NCBI RefSeq assembly: GCF_017591435.1
Contig: NC_059300.1
Span: 1-64,000, forward strand
Source: Portunus trituberculatus
Taxonomy: Eukaryota; Arthropoda; Malacostraca; Decapoda; Portunidae
Length of the DNA stretch: 64,000 nucleotides
Direction: 5' to 3'
The notes beneath the pieces are model-generated. The model was not told where the DNA came from and made no database searches. It saw nothing but the letters and a program-made list of their open reading frames with translations. The position numbers were made by a program, and so were the translations under genes. Below are positions 10,282-21,957 of the stretch, piece after piece; the stretch's first letter is position 1, and the number at the start of each line of letters is the position of its first letter.

Positions 10282-12564
10282 ACCTAGAGCAACTGGTGTA
10301 TCACCCTACTTGTATTCCTGACCGTCTTGGAGACACGCTCAATTTTCTTGATCTCTTCTGTCCCTCTAATCCTTCTGCTTATGCTGTTACCCTATCTTCT
10401 ACATTGCGCTCCACCGATCAAAATCTCATTTCTGTATTTTGTCGTATTTCTACAATCCTTCCTCAGGATCCCCCAAAACGGAGCTGCCTCTGGCGTTTTG
10501 CCAGTTAGGGGACCTGTGGAGGTATTATGATGATTTTCCCTGGCATGATTACTTTTTCCGTGTCAGAGACCCATCTCTGTGTATTGAAAGCATTAAAGAG
10601 GTGATAGTGTCTGGCATGGAGGCGTACATTCTTCATTCTTTTTCTCAACCTAAATTTCTAAACCTTGGTTTAACACAGCCTGTTCTAGAACTATACATGA
10701 CAGAGAGGTTGCCTACAAAAGGTACTTGAGCCTTCCATTTCCTGAATCTCACGCATTTTATATTTCTGCCCGGAATCATGACAAGTCTGTTCTTCAGCTT
10801 GCCAAACACTTTCATCAATAGAAAATGTCAAAATTTTTCATTCAAACTCAAACTCCCCTCCAGACTTCTGGCATCTAGCCAAAAACATCTCTAATAACTT
10901 CACTTCTTCATCTTTCCCTCCTTTATTTCATCCTGATGGCACCACTGCCATCTCTTCTGTCTCTAAAGTTGAACTCTTGTCTCTCAAACCATTGTTAATA
11001 ACTCCACCTTGGATGATTTTGGGCTTTCCTCCTCCTCCCTCTGACTATTTCATGTCTACAATTAAAGTTCTTCGTAATGATGTTTTCCATGCCTTCGCTG
11101 ACCTAAACCCTCGGAAGACTTATGGACCTGACGGGGTCCCTCCTATTGTTCTCAAAATTTGTACTTCTGTGCTTGCACTTTGCCAAGCTAAACTCTTTCA
11201 ATTATGTCTATCTTCCTTCTTGCTGGAAGTTTCCCTACATTCATTCTGTTCCTAAAAAGGGCGACCGTTCTAATCTCATCCCTCAAACTGCCGTCCTATA
11301 GCTTTAATCTCTTGCTTGTCTAAAGTTTTTGAATCTATCTTGAATAGAAAGATCCTGAAACATGTCACTTCACAATCTTTTATCTGATCGCAAGTATGGC
11401 TCCCGTCAAGATCGCTCTACTGGTGATGTTCTGGCGTTCCTTCCTTTATCTTGATAGAGTCTGGCATAAAGCCTTGATTTCAAAAGTGCCCTCATACGGT
11501 TTCTATCCTTCTCTCTGCAACTTTATCTCAAGTTTCCTTTCCGACCGTTCTATTGCAGTTGTTAGACGGCTACTGTTATTCTCCTAAATCTATTAATAGT
11601 GATATTCTTCAGGGTTCTGTCTTGTCACCCACTCTCTCATTATTATTATTATTCATTAATGATCTTCTTAACCAAACTTCTTGCCCTATCCACTCCTACG
11701 CAGATTATATCACCCTACATTTCTCCACGTCCTTTCAGAGACGACCAACCCTTCAGGAAGTCGACAGATCACGCAGGAACGGCACATAACGCCTGACTTC
11801 TGATCTTTCTAAGATTTCCGATTGGGCAGAGAAAATCTAGTAGTTTTCAATGCCTTGAAAACTCATTTCCTCCATTCATCAACTCCAAACAACCTTCCAG
11901 ACAACTATCCCCTCTTCTTCAATGGCACAACTGTCTTCCTCTTCCACACTGAATATCCTCGGTCTGTCCTTTACTCATAATCTTAACTGAAAACTTCACA
12001 TCTCATCTCGTGCTAAAACTGCTTCTATGAAGTTAGGCATTCTGAGGAGTCAACGCCAACTGCTAACTCTGTGCCTTATCCACCCCTGTATGGAGTACTT
12101 TTCGCATGTTTGGGGGAGGGTTCCACGCACACTTTTTTATTAGATAGAGTGGAATCAAAAGCTTTTCGTCTCATAAATTCCCCTCCTCTGACTGACTGTC
12201 TTTAGCCTCTTTCTCACCGCCGAAATGTTGCATCTCTTTCAATCTTTTATCGCTGTTTTCATGCCAAATGATCTGCGGCCTCGCTGCACAAGACTTTCTT
12301 CTTACTCATATCCCTTTTCTGTCCAACTACCTAATGCAAAAGTTAACCAGTATTCTCAATCATTCATACCTTTCACTGGTAAACTCTGGAATTACCTTCT
12401 TGCCTCTGTATTTCCGTCTTCCTACGACTTTACTTCTTTGAATTCTGGCTAATTCTGGCTAACCCTTTACATATCTTCTAGAGAACCAGAATTCAAGTGG
12501 GCCTTTTTTTAAATATTTTGTTGCCCTTGGCTGCCTCTCTCTCCTACATAAAAAAAAAAAAAAA

Positions 12565-13574
12565 CTACCTATATGTCACCATGACAAGGTTAGACTAAAG
12601 ATGGGCCTTAATATGGGTACTACTATAAATAGAATTGCCTGCACCACTAATGGGTGGAAGCTGAACACCGCTTCCCAAACTCTTCAAGTTAACCTAAAGG
12701 TGCTATAGGCCACATTAAAAAAAAAAAAATGATAATAATCCGTAGCATCTGCTCTCATAGTTACTAGATGCCTTCCACTTGGTCCCTCATTGTTTTGAAG
12801 TATAACTAGCTTCAGTCACACACTGTCATTTAATTTGTGATCCAGTTTTAGTTGAAGTGAAACTTATCTGATGCAGCTTGCTTACAACTGGTCATTGTAG
12901 TACACAAACTATAATTTCAAGCTGTATATAGTGGAAGAGCTGGCAACAGTGTATGAGTTATAGGTATTTACTGTTTCGATGGTGTGCTTACATAGGATAC
13001 GAGTAAGCAGATAAAAAGGGAATTGGGAAAATAAAGACAAAAGGATATACACCTCCAGGTAAGCCCATGAAGATCAGAGAGGGAGCCATTTCAGACGTGG
13101 CGCTGGGGCAGTACTTGAGCGTGGTTGATGAGTGGTTGTGTGTGTAACTGTCTGTTGTCTCTAGGGTTGTTAGAAGGAGAGTGCTGCGTCAGGGATGTTA
13201 AGAAGAGCCTCAGTGATTCTTCCCCCGAGGGCCAAGGAAACAGTATAATCCCTTTTTTTCCTTTTATTGAATATACAATCTAATTCAACAGGCGACATAC
13301 ACATGGTAGAATCCCTGCCTCGGTGATGTTGGGTAGTGACTGGCCAGGTATGGACGGCCTGGAGCTCGGGGATGGGGTCGTGGGGGCCGGATGACAGTCC
13401 CCGGAGTCAGACGGCTGGCCTGCTTTGATGACGTGGGGTAGCGATCGGCTGGGTGTGTGTGGGTGGGTTGTATGCTTCTGCCAATACCGGGCTCCACATC
13501 AGAGCGACATATTAACAGTGGGGGTTCTGGGTGACCCATGTCCCGTAACTGGTGGAAGGGTGGTGATGCAGGAT
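12565..13574. other. Unassigned sequence between LINE copies A and B
   Basis: 12590-12720 looks repeat-like but was not identified. 13040-13570 is GC-richer, with a minus-strand open frame at 13285-13539 that is Pro/Arg/Thr-rich and shows no domain. No supported gene. Confidence 0.4.
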
Positions 13575-14906
13575 GCTCTGATTTTTTTTATTTATTTTTA
13601 TTCATGTAGGAAAGAGAGCCAGCCAAGCAAAAAAAAAAGAAAAAAAAAAAAAAAAAAGAAAGAAAAAAATAATAATAATTAATTAATTTAAAAAAAGGCC
13701 CACTTGTGTGCTGGTTGTCTACAAAGAAGAAAGCATCAGCCACAATTAGAGAGCAATTGCTTTGATACCTCCTTCTTAAAAGAAGACAAGTCATAGGAAG
13801 TTGGAAATAAAGGTGCAGGAAGGAAGTTCCCGAGTTTATAAGTGTAAGGTATGAATGATTGAGAGTACTGGTTAACTCTTGTGTTAGAGTTGGACAGAAT
13901 AGGGATGAGAGGAAGAAGAAAGTCTTGTGCAGCGTGGCCGCAGGAGGGAAGGCAAGCAGTTAGCAAGATCAGTAAAACAGTTAGCATGAAAATAGTGATA
14001 AAAAATAGAAAGGGATGCAACATTTCGGCGGTGAGAAAGAGACTGAAGATAGTTAGTCAGAGGGGAGTTGATGAGATGAAAAGCTTTTGATTCCACCCTA
14101 TCTAGTAAAACTGTGTGACTGGAACCCCCCAAAAAATGTGAAGAGCACTCCATACAGGGGGCAGATAAGGCCCTTGTGCAGAGGTAGCAGTTGGAAGGGC
14201 GAGAAAAACTGGTGGAGACTCCTTAGAACGCCTAATTTCATAGAAGCTGTTTTAGCAAGAGATGAGTTGTGAAGTTTCCAGTCAAGATTATGAATAAAGG
14301 ACAGACCGAGGATATTCGGTGTGGAAGAGGGAGACACTTGAGTGTCATTGAAGAAGAGGGGATAGTTGTCTAGAAGGTTGTTGAGTTGATAGATGGAGGA
14401 ATTGAGTTTTTGAGACATTGAAAACTAGATTTTCTCTGCCCCAACTGGAAATCTTAGAAAGATCAGAAGTCAGGCGTTCCGTGGCGTCCCTGCATGATCT
14501 GTTGACTTCCTTAAGGGTTGGTTGTCTATGAAAGGACGTGGAAAGATGTAAGGTGGTATCATCTGCGTAGGAGTGGATAGGGAAAAGTTTGGTTAAGGTC
14601 ATTAATGAATAAGGTCATTAATGAATAATTGAGTGGGTGACAGGACAGAACCATGAGGAACACCACTATTATAATAGATTTAGGAGAAGAATAGTGGCCG
14701 TCTACCACAGCAGCAATAGAGCGGTCGGCAAGGAAACTTGAGATAAAGTTGCAGAGAGAAGGATAGAAACCATAGGAGGGCAGTTTTGAAATCAAAGCTT
14801 TATGCCAAATTATCAAAAGCTTTTGATATGTCTAACGCGACAGCAAAAGTTTCACCAAAATCTCTAAAAGAGGATGACCAGCACTCAGTAAGGACAGCCA
14901 TTATCA
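13575..14906 (-). mobile_element. Jockey-like LINE, copy B (3' half)
   Basis: On the minus strand this matches the reverse-transcriptase half of copy A. It has a CCTACATGAATAAAAATAAA-type 3' end near 13575-13620, the C-terminal region (RCTRLSSSSHPYSVQL near 13900), the intact SYADDTTLHLS near 14560 and WHKALISKLPSYGFYPS near 14790. It is truncated at ~14906, where an RNase H-bearing LINE on the other strand begins. Several frameshifts make it inactive. With copy A it forms a tail-to-tail pair about 1 kb apart. Confidence 0.85.
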
Positions 14907-17000
14907 TCCCAATCCCCAAAGGTGATGGCACCTTTCGCCCTATTTCTCTCAGCAGCTGTGTAAGATGATGGAACGGGTAATATTGAACAGGCTTATATAT
15001 AAGGTGGGCCATGTAGTCTCTGGCAATGTACATGGCTTTTTGTTGAGTGTCTTATAAATAAGGATGCTACCTGCAGAGCTTTTGTCGATCTCAAGGGTGC
15101 CTTTGACAGGGCCAAAAATGATGTTATTATGGAGGAACTCATTCTCAAAGGTGTCAATGGTAGATTATTAGGATGGATCAGGGACTACTTGTACAATAGA
15201 ACAGCACAGGTTTGGTTTCAAGGTGCAGTTTTCCTCTGAGGAAGTCTTTGAGCTTGGGACACCACAGGGTGGAGTCCTTAGTTCAATGCTTTTCAATGTT
15301 TTAATGGAGAAAATTGCATGCTGTTCCTTTCTGCAGGGCAACCAGGTCATCTATGCTGATGACATACTCCACCAATGCCCCACACCCAGGATTCTCCAGT
15401 TAGCTTTGTCACAAATGGCAACATTGTATCTCCAAACGGGACTAGTGATTAATGAATGTAAAACAAAATTTCAAGCTAAAGGGAAGGTCTCTCGGCTGCC
15501 CACTGTAAATAATGTTCCCATCCCTAGAGTTCATATACACAAGTACCTGGGTGTTCAGATGAGCTTCAGGAAGTCTCTTCAAGCTGTCCACTATGTTCGA
15601 GACCTCTGTCTGCCACGGCTAGCACCACTTCGGCTGCTAGCAAACAGGGGCCTGGGGGCTGGCATTCCAGTCCTAAGAATGTTCTATATATCTGTCATAC
15701 GGTCCCTTATTGATTATGCCGCCCCTGTTTTAATATAGTTTAGTGCCACCCAACGAATATTATCTTGGGATGCCCCAGGACTGCACGGATTGAAGTCCTC
15801 AGAGCTGAACTGCACCTGCCGAGTATTATGTGTAGGGTACAGGAAATTACTTGTCGCACAGTTAGTCGGATGCTATGCACGGGCTCTGACTCTCTAAAGG
15901 GATCACTGACCCCCTGTATCATGATCCTCGGACTCCTACAACACCATACCTCAGGAAGATCTTGGGAGTACTGACAAGTGTAGGTGTAGCCGAGGCCTGT
16001 ATTAACGTTGTTATGTCACCGCTACAACCCGCCTGGAACCCTCACCGTGTCAGTGTTGATATTCACTCTGCATTAGCCCATGAGGGACTCGCTCCTCATG
16101 TGCTGCAAGACATGTTCATTACTAAATTGTCCAAGTACCCACACGTTCAGGCTATTCATGTTTATTGTGATGGGTCAGTCAATGGCAGCAGGTCTGGATG
16201 TGGGCTGTTCATCCGTGACTACATCTCTGCCAATCTCTACACTGACACTGAGGTTTCCAGGCGGCTCCCTGCACACATGTCTTCCACTAGAGCAGAACTG
16301 TATGCTGTACTGGAGGCGCTCCATATTGTGGCGCTCTCCATAAGAATGTATATTTCTTTATTGACAGTCAGGCTGCATTGTATGCCCTTCAATCCATGTC
16401 CCCCATGGACTATGATCTAGTTAATAAGTGTCTTGATCTCATTGACGCCCTAGAAGGTGCTGGTGCCAAGGTCCATTTCACCTGGATACCCTCTCATGTG
16501 GGTATCCCACTAAATGAAAAAGCATACCGCCTTGCTCAGTGTGCCCTACAAGATGACAGTGGACCCTGGCATTGAGTACACTCTGGGTTATGTTAAGAGT
16601 AGCATTAAGGACTTTGTACATAGTACCATTAGTGATCAGTTGGAGCTTTGTTGCCAGTCAGTCACTATGCACGTGTCTCCCAGAGCTGTGCTTACACCTA
16701 TGGGAAACACACTGCATCACACGACAGGGTGGCAATGAGGCTCAGATTTTAAGCTACAAATACTTTTGGGAAGTCGGTGCTTCTCCTGGTGTGTGCTGTG
16801 TGCTGCACCAATGGGGCACACTTTATATATCATGGAATGTCCTCTCATTGCTAAATTTAGGCCACAAGATCAACATGACTTGTATAGCCTCATTGACCAT
16901 CTCCTAGACTCAACCACTTTCAGGCATATACTCGGGGAATATCCTCGGTTTGCCCCCAGACTATAGGATGTTTATGCAATAATGCAATATCTGTATTTAT
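14907..17000 (+). mobile_element. I/R1-type LINE with RNase H, 5' truncated
   Basis: The RT starts at PIPKGDGTFRPISLSSC near 14920, with AFVDLKGAFDRA near 15080, GTPQGGVLSSMLFN near 15260 and an intact VIYADDIL near 15350. A thumb region extends to ~15735. After a frameshift comes an RNase H domain with YCDGSVNGSRSG near 16165, SSTRAELYAVLEA near 16285, FFIDSQAALYAL near 16365 and FTWIPSHVGIPLNEKAYRL near 16480. The aspartate normally following NEKA is tyrosine. RNase H after the RT is typical of the I/R1/LOA group of LINEs. At least two frameshifts and a 5' truncation make this copy inactive. Confidence 0.85.
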
Positions 17001-17507
17001 TTACTTAAGTACTTGTTGTATTCTTGTTATGTATACAGTGGCCCGTCTAACATACCAGATTAATTCAATTTCACATCTCATACATAGAAGAGTGAATTGC
17101 CATTTCATTTAATCAACTCCACAGTTTCCAATATCTTGCAACACTGATCATTATGTAGCTGAAGCTACTAATTTTTCTTGCTACTTTGCAGCCTCTCAAA
17201 AATCAATTTGCTCTTTTTCTCTGTGTTTGAGCAAGGGTCTCTGATTTTGCCTTTCTCATTTCCTGTTTTAGTAACAGACAAGACAAACTTCCCAAACATT
17301 TAATTTTCTGTATTACTGCAAAATGTTAATGTTGATTCTTTTCCTGCTTCATTAGTATTTGTCTTAGCAATATAATTGACTTGTTTCATAATGTCTTTTC
17401 TTTGGAGATGATGATGGCATATTTGTAAAAAGAAAAGATATGATTTTTTTTTTAGCATATCTTTTTATTACAATCCTTGTGTATATGCAAAACTATGGTC
17501 ATATGTG

Positions 17508-17510
<3 letters not shown>
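17001..17510. other. No gene identified
   Basis: AT-rich sequence downstream of the RNase H LINE. No motif was recognised. Confidence 0.5.

Positions 17511-17574
<64 letters not shown>
17511..17574. repeat. (TA)n microsatellite
   Basis: Perfect TA tract of about 64 bases lying just upstream of a candidate exon. Confidence 0.97.
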
Positions 17575-17579
<5 letters not shown>

Positions 17580-17601
17580 GAGCAAATCTAAAAATTTACA
17601 G

Positions 17602-17710
17602 ATACATCAGTACCCTGGTGTGGGTGCCCAGACTTACGCCCTCCACTTACTCCACCACCCTCGTCGTCTCAGCCCAGGAACCTGCTTTCTCTGAGGTTAT
17701 ATGCATCAAG
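17602..17710 (+). CDS. Candidate host exon, function unknown
   Basis: A 109-bp stretch is bounded by a plausible acceptor (TTTACAG ending at 17601) and a perfect donor (AAG then GTGAGT at 17711). One frame is open throughout, entering in phase with one leading base and leaving at a codon boundary. It gives 36 residues that contain YISTLVWVPRLTP and VVSAQEPAFSEVICIK. GC content is clearly above the AT-rich flanks and no transposon similarity was seen. The polypyrimidine tract is weak. The residue pattern (alternating hydrophobic and polar) would fit a beta-rich domain, but I do not recognise the family. No partner exon was found between here and the Tigger element at 18510. Confidence 0.4.
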
Positions 17711-18509
17711 GTGAGTCCTGCAAAGTAAGCATGAAATAAGAAATCAGAAAATTCGATTAGGAAAAACAACATATTGTAAATAATAAGGTATGAGCTACTA
17801 AGATGGAGTTCATAAATAAATAGACAGGAGCATTAAATTTTTAATTAAATAGTTAAAATTGAGGACTAATTACCTTATCTTCATCATTTGTCTGGTCTAC
17901 CTGCATCCTTCAGTGACCTAATTCATTCAAACCAGGATTGTATATATTTAGTATTCTCTTTTTGATGGTATAATACTAATTTGCCCCTTTGAAATGAGAT
18001 GATAATACATGATTTTTAGATGCTCTAGCTACTTACTTCAATCACAAGTACACATTTATTGCAAAAACCTTTCTTCATATCAGTGAACGTAATAAAGTTA
18101 AATCCAATCTGATTGTTTTGCCACTGCATAGCTAATGATGTGGTCACAGCAGGACAATATGGTGCATTTTAGACACAAGTCCACCTACGACAGGTTCTAA
18201 ATTTGTGATGCCGTCCATAAGTGCTAAGACAAGAAAGGGTTCATCCTGTTATAGCACTACCAATACCAGTCTTCTTGTCAACATCATAACATAGTTGTCT
18301 ATACCATAACACAATCCCCCACTGTTTTCATTAGCAATTAGCCTGTTCACAGCTAGGGTGGTAGATACCTGTCAGCACTAGAATTTTTAAGTTTTCACAG
18401 ATTTCCTGGGCTAAAGGGGGTGATTCATGACCCAGGTAGGAGGGCGCTGTTGTTATAGCTTGCCACCATGAGCTGAGGATATAGTTATTTTACTGGAAAA
18501 ATAAAAATA
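17711..18509. other. No further exon or repeat recognised
   Basis: AT-rich, intron-like sequence downstream of the candidate exon. No convincing splice-bounded open frame was found by eye. Confidence 0.4.
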
Positions 18510-19201
18510 CAGGCAACCCCTGCTTAACAAAGGGGTTACGTTCCTAAAACACCCTTCGTTAAGCGAACTGATTATAACAAGTAATGATAGAGTAAACAAA
18601 CAACTGGCAACCTGTGGAATGTAAACAAAGGGCGCATCATTGTATCACATACAAAACTTATGTACCACATTTCCACAAGGCTTTCCATTTTATCCATTGT
18701 AGAGTCACGAGTCCAGGTGGTTCTTTTAGCTTGCAAGGAAGATACGGTCTCACCAGTCTTCTTAATAGAGTCTGCTGACTTGAAAATAGTAGAGACAGTA
18801 GATAGAGTCAAGATGGTGGCGAGCAATGCTGTTAGTTTTCTCGCCTCTCCAGCTTCACTTCGATAGTAAGAGACTTCCTGGTCTTCTTAGCAACACTAGG
18901 CGACATTGCAGGGCATTTTGGTGGTAAGTTGAGCGAGGGAAGACGAGCTGCTGCTGACTCTGTTATTGTTTTGAACAGGGGGAGTGAGTGGTGCGCGTGT
19001 TGTCCATGAGAGGCGCTGGTGTATTCAAAAGCCTGTCGGCTTGCGTGATACGGCAGGGCTTTCAAACTTGGAAAAATTTATCGGGATAAAACTTTGTTAA
19101 AGCGAGTTTGGTGTTCGTTAAACTAGCAGATGGTAGTAAAATGAAACCTTCGTTGTAGTGAAATTTCATTGTGTGAACCTTCATTAAGCAGGGGTTGCCT
19201 G
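18510..19201 (-). mobile_element. Non-autonomous Tigger/pogo-type transposon with transposase remnant
   Basis: Inverted termini: CAGGCAACCCCTGCTTAA at the left and its near complement ending GGGGTTGCCTG at 19201. TA dinucleotides flank both sides (18508-18509 and 19202-19203), the target-site signature of Tc1/mariner-pogo elements. Inside, on the minus strand, are remnants of a CENP-B-type helix-turn-helix transposase N terminus: VAKKTRKSLTIEVKL near 18870 and STVSTIFKSADSIKK with RTTWTRDSTMDKMES around 18700-18810. There is no catalytic domain, so the element is a deletion derivative. It is the same family as 37084-37985. Confidence 0.85.
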
Positions 19202-19203
19202 TA

Positions 19204-19692
19204 TATTTTCTATACATTAGATGAATTTGTCTATTGTTTTGTACATTCAAATGAAAGTATGGATCAGTATATGACCATTGACGTCAGTAGAAAATGACAA
19301 ATTGCTTGCCTTATACAAATATGAGCTGTCTTAAGAATATTGTTTGAAATTTATGAATAGAGGCTCAAATGGTGCCATATGCTGTCAGACATCATGAAAT
19401 TAATTAACTTAAATTTTAGATGCATTCATGTGCAACAATACACCTGTGTAAGCTTGTAAAACTTGCCCCAAAAAGAATTTATTTTCCAGCAAAAATTACA
19501 ATATCTGTCACTGCTTGGTGTCAAGATGCTGACTGTCAACTGGCTAATTTAACAATAATTCTCGGTAATGATTTCTTTGATTGCAGGTTCATAGTATTAT
19601 ATAAATAACTGCTTTTCCCAAACTCAAAAAAAACCTTGCCCCGTGTGGCCTGCATGTGTCATGTGTTGTGTGTCCGGCATAATGTTTTCCTA
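19204..19692. other. No gene identified
   Basis: AT-rich unique sequence between two TA-flanked transposons. A 62-residue frame at 19420-19608 shows no recognisable domain. Confidence 0.45.
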
Positions 19693-19694
19693 TA

Positions 19695-20316
19695 CAGTAA
19701 GGCCCTGCACTTGGCGAATTAATTAGTCTGGCAAAACTATGTACCGCAAAATGCAAATTTCGCCAAGCATGAGTTCTTTACACCATATAAATTGCCTAAA
19801 GAATGCCTCAATCAGTCTTTGGTCATTGCCAAAGTCCCTCTTTTGACCCCTAAAAAATACTATGTTCCGAGCTGAAATAAAATCTTTTGCCTTCACATAT
19901 TAGAAAACATGTACAAAACAGACCAATAAACAATAAATAAAGCTAATAAGACATGATTGATATAAAGGCAGTAACTCCCGTTTTTCCACCCGTTTCCTTC
20001 ACCCACTTTCGTCCTTACCGCCACCACCATTGTCCTTAACCCCATTGGTACCACCTGCTGTGCTGGGAGAGGCTATCTTGGCGGTACATCGCCAGAATTC
20101 GTTCCCATGCTAGCAGAAGAGAGCGTAGAACAAACAAAATGGCTGAAAAAGACTCTCACACTGCGTTCTGATAGGTTTAGAGAGAAGTCTGACGTCACCA
20201 GGGAGCAGCATGGTTCGCCGTGCAGCCGCCAAGGGACCGCCAAGTTTGAATTCAAATCACCAAGTGTGCACTTGGTGATCCGTGGCCTCCCTATCGCCAA
20301 GTGCAGGGCCTTACTG
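19695..20316. mobile_element. TA-flanked MITE with CAGTAAGGCCCTGC termini
   Basis: 622-bp element bounded by perfect inverted termini (CAGTAAGGCCCTGCACTTGG at 19695, complement ending at 20316), with TA on each side. The terminus type CAGTAAGG and the TA target site fit the pogo/Tigger group. No transposase motif was found inside. The subterminal CACTTGGCGA motif recurs in inverted form near both ends. Confidence 0.85.
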
Positions 20317-20333
20317 TATATTGTGTTTCTTTT

Positions 20334-20423
20334 GTCTGGATACAATATCTAACTATTCCCACTAGTAGCAATATGATGTCATTGTCTGGATACAATATCT
20401 AATTATTCCCACTAGTAGCAATG
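20334..20423 (+). repeat. 50-bp tandem duplication
   Basis: GTCTGGATACAATATCTAA followed by TTCCCACTAGTAGCAAT occurs twice with a 50-base period (20334 and 20384), with one substitution in the shared part. Confidence 0.9.
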
Positions 20424-20571
20424 TCAAAAAAATTTAAATCAAAATTGTCCAGAACTTATTTAATTCTATAAATATAAAGTTGACAAATAGTGAGCCTTAA
20501 GACAGTCAGAGGAATGATGGTCAGGAATTCTGAGACCTGACAATAATTATGTAGAATACAGTACCAGTACT

Positions 20572-20692
20572 ATATGAATTCACTGGTTCTCTCCCATTGC
20601 TTTCAATGATGATATCAAAGGTCAGATAATGTCATATGAATTCACTGGTTCTCTCCCATTGCTTTCAATGATATCAAAGGTCAGATAATGTC
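20572..20692 (+). repeat. 62-bp tandem duplication
   Basis: The unit beginning ATATGAATTCACTGG and ending AGATAATGTC is repeated at 20572 and 20634. The second copy lacks one GAT triplet. Each copy contains AAAGGTCAG. Confidence 0.9.
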
Positions 20693-21757
20693 AGTTTTAA
20701 TTATGCCTGCCTAGAGAAATTTGTGCTTTCTTTTCCTCTTAACTGCCTTTCTACTGTACCTAATTTGTTGCTTGAAGCTGCATACTTTTTCATATCTAAC
20801 ATATGCACAAATGAAGCTAATATACTGAATGATTGAGTGCTACCTATCAAGGGCCACTATTTAGGAAATATGATTATAATGGCAAATGCAGAATTTGTAT
20901 ATTGTGGGTTGATACCACATGTGCCATCTGTCAAGGCTCAAGTGTAGCTTGGGGAACAACACACCAAAGGTGGTGTAGGAAGAATGATGAAGCTTTTGTC
21001 TCTTGAATCCACATCTTCCTTCTCCTGTGTGATAATTGTAGGATATTAATATGTAAGTGACATCACAAGCTTATACATACGTTTTGCAAGGGAGGGCTTA
21101 AGGTCAATGTGATTTATGCTAGAGGCAATTTACTTTCCACAGCCTTTATATACAGTAGTAATCCCAACAAAGTCCAACCTGGAAATCAGATGAGTCGGAC
21201 ACTTTAAGGATTTTATTCATTTTTATGTTCTATCCCAAGTGTATTCACTATATAGTCTTTTTTTTTTTTAAAGAGCAACTATATACTGGCTAAATTTCTC
21301 CTGACAGCTCTTACATCATCAGTGCATTTGAGTTGTCTTGGCTACTATATATTATTGATGAAAAATCAGTGTTTACACAGCTGACTTCAAACTGTGAGGC
21401 ATTGTCTACCTTTGCTTTTGGTTACATAAGAGGCTTTTTTTTTGTGTGTGTGCATTACTATGTTGTGTTTTATAGGAAAAGAGCTATGCTCATGCTGTCC
21501 TGTCTCCATATCTATAGTCATCGAGTTTAGCCCTAAAATCGTGAATATTTTTTACTTGAACCACTGTTTTCATCCAAATTGTTTTACATATTTTTATATC
21601 TGTTTGTTTCCCATATTTTTCTGCCTCTGTTTGGAAAACTTTATTTCTTAATGTCTCTTCCATACACAGTCTTTTTCAGTTTCATGCATGTCCTGTTGTG
21701 TTTCTTAAGTCCCACACTAATAATCAACTGTGTCCATCCCCTTCGCATGGTTCATTG
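20693..21757. other. No gene identified
   Basis: AT-rich sequence, intron or intergenic in character. Frames at 21333-21761 are Phe/Cys/Leu-rich and show no known domain. Confidence 0.45.
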
Positions 21758-21957
21758 TTAGTGTGGAATATTTCCAAGAAGAAGCTTCACTTGTATGACA
21801 AGTGAAGAGTTACAAGATTCCACGAGATGTTTGTTTGGGCCGCTATATTTGTCATCACAGGTGATCATACCACAATTGAGGTGCTTCACCTCCAGGACAG
21901 CTAGTGATGCATGATAAACGTCGTCAGGAAGATACTGTCTTGCTGTTGGGTAGATAC
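21758..21957 (-). CDS. Unidentified minus-strand ORF truncated by LINE C
   Basis: About 65 codons of open minus-strand frame end at a TAG near 21758 and contain SIYPTARQYLPDDVYHASL, LEVKHLNCGMITCDDKYSG and SSLVIQVKLLLGNIPH. Its upstream end coincides with the start of jockey-like LINE C at ~21958, so the MSESKPDGGKL start belongs to the LINE side. The residue composition is balanced and unlike repeat-derived frames. It may be an old host exon or an unrecognised transposon protein. No family was identified and there is no clear acceptor site. Confidence 0.25.

Larger units (their letters stand above)
8965..12564 (+). mobile_element. Jockey-like non-LTR retrotransposon, copy A (degenerate)
   Basis: 5'-truncated LINE read in order from several frames. 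The AP-type endonuclease includes LFLTETQLSE near 9030 and ISILGDFNVHHQFW at 9340-9390. A linker follows, then the reverse transcriptase with YGPDGVPP near 11120, DRVWHKALISK near 11455 and SVLSPT near 11620. A C-terminal tail runs to a poly(A) end near 12550-12564. The catalytic YADD is changed to YADY (near 11700), and about 25 residues before DRVWHK are deleted. The element encoded endonuclease and RT for target-primed retrotransposition; this copy is dead. A hAT MITE and a tandem duplication interrupt it at 9272-10281. Four related copies (B-E) are present in the window. Confidence 0.85.

Noticed and set aside
13285..13539. Pro/Arg-rich minus-strand ORF as a gene
   Set aside because: No domain, no splice signals, and the composition reflects a GC-rich patch.
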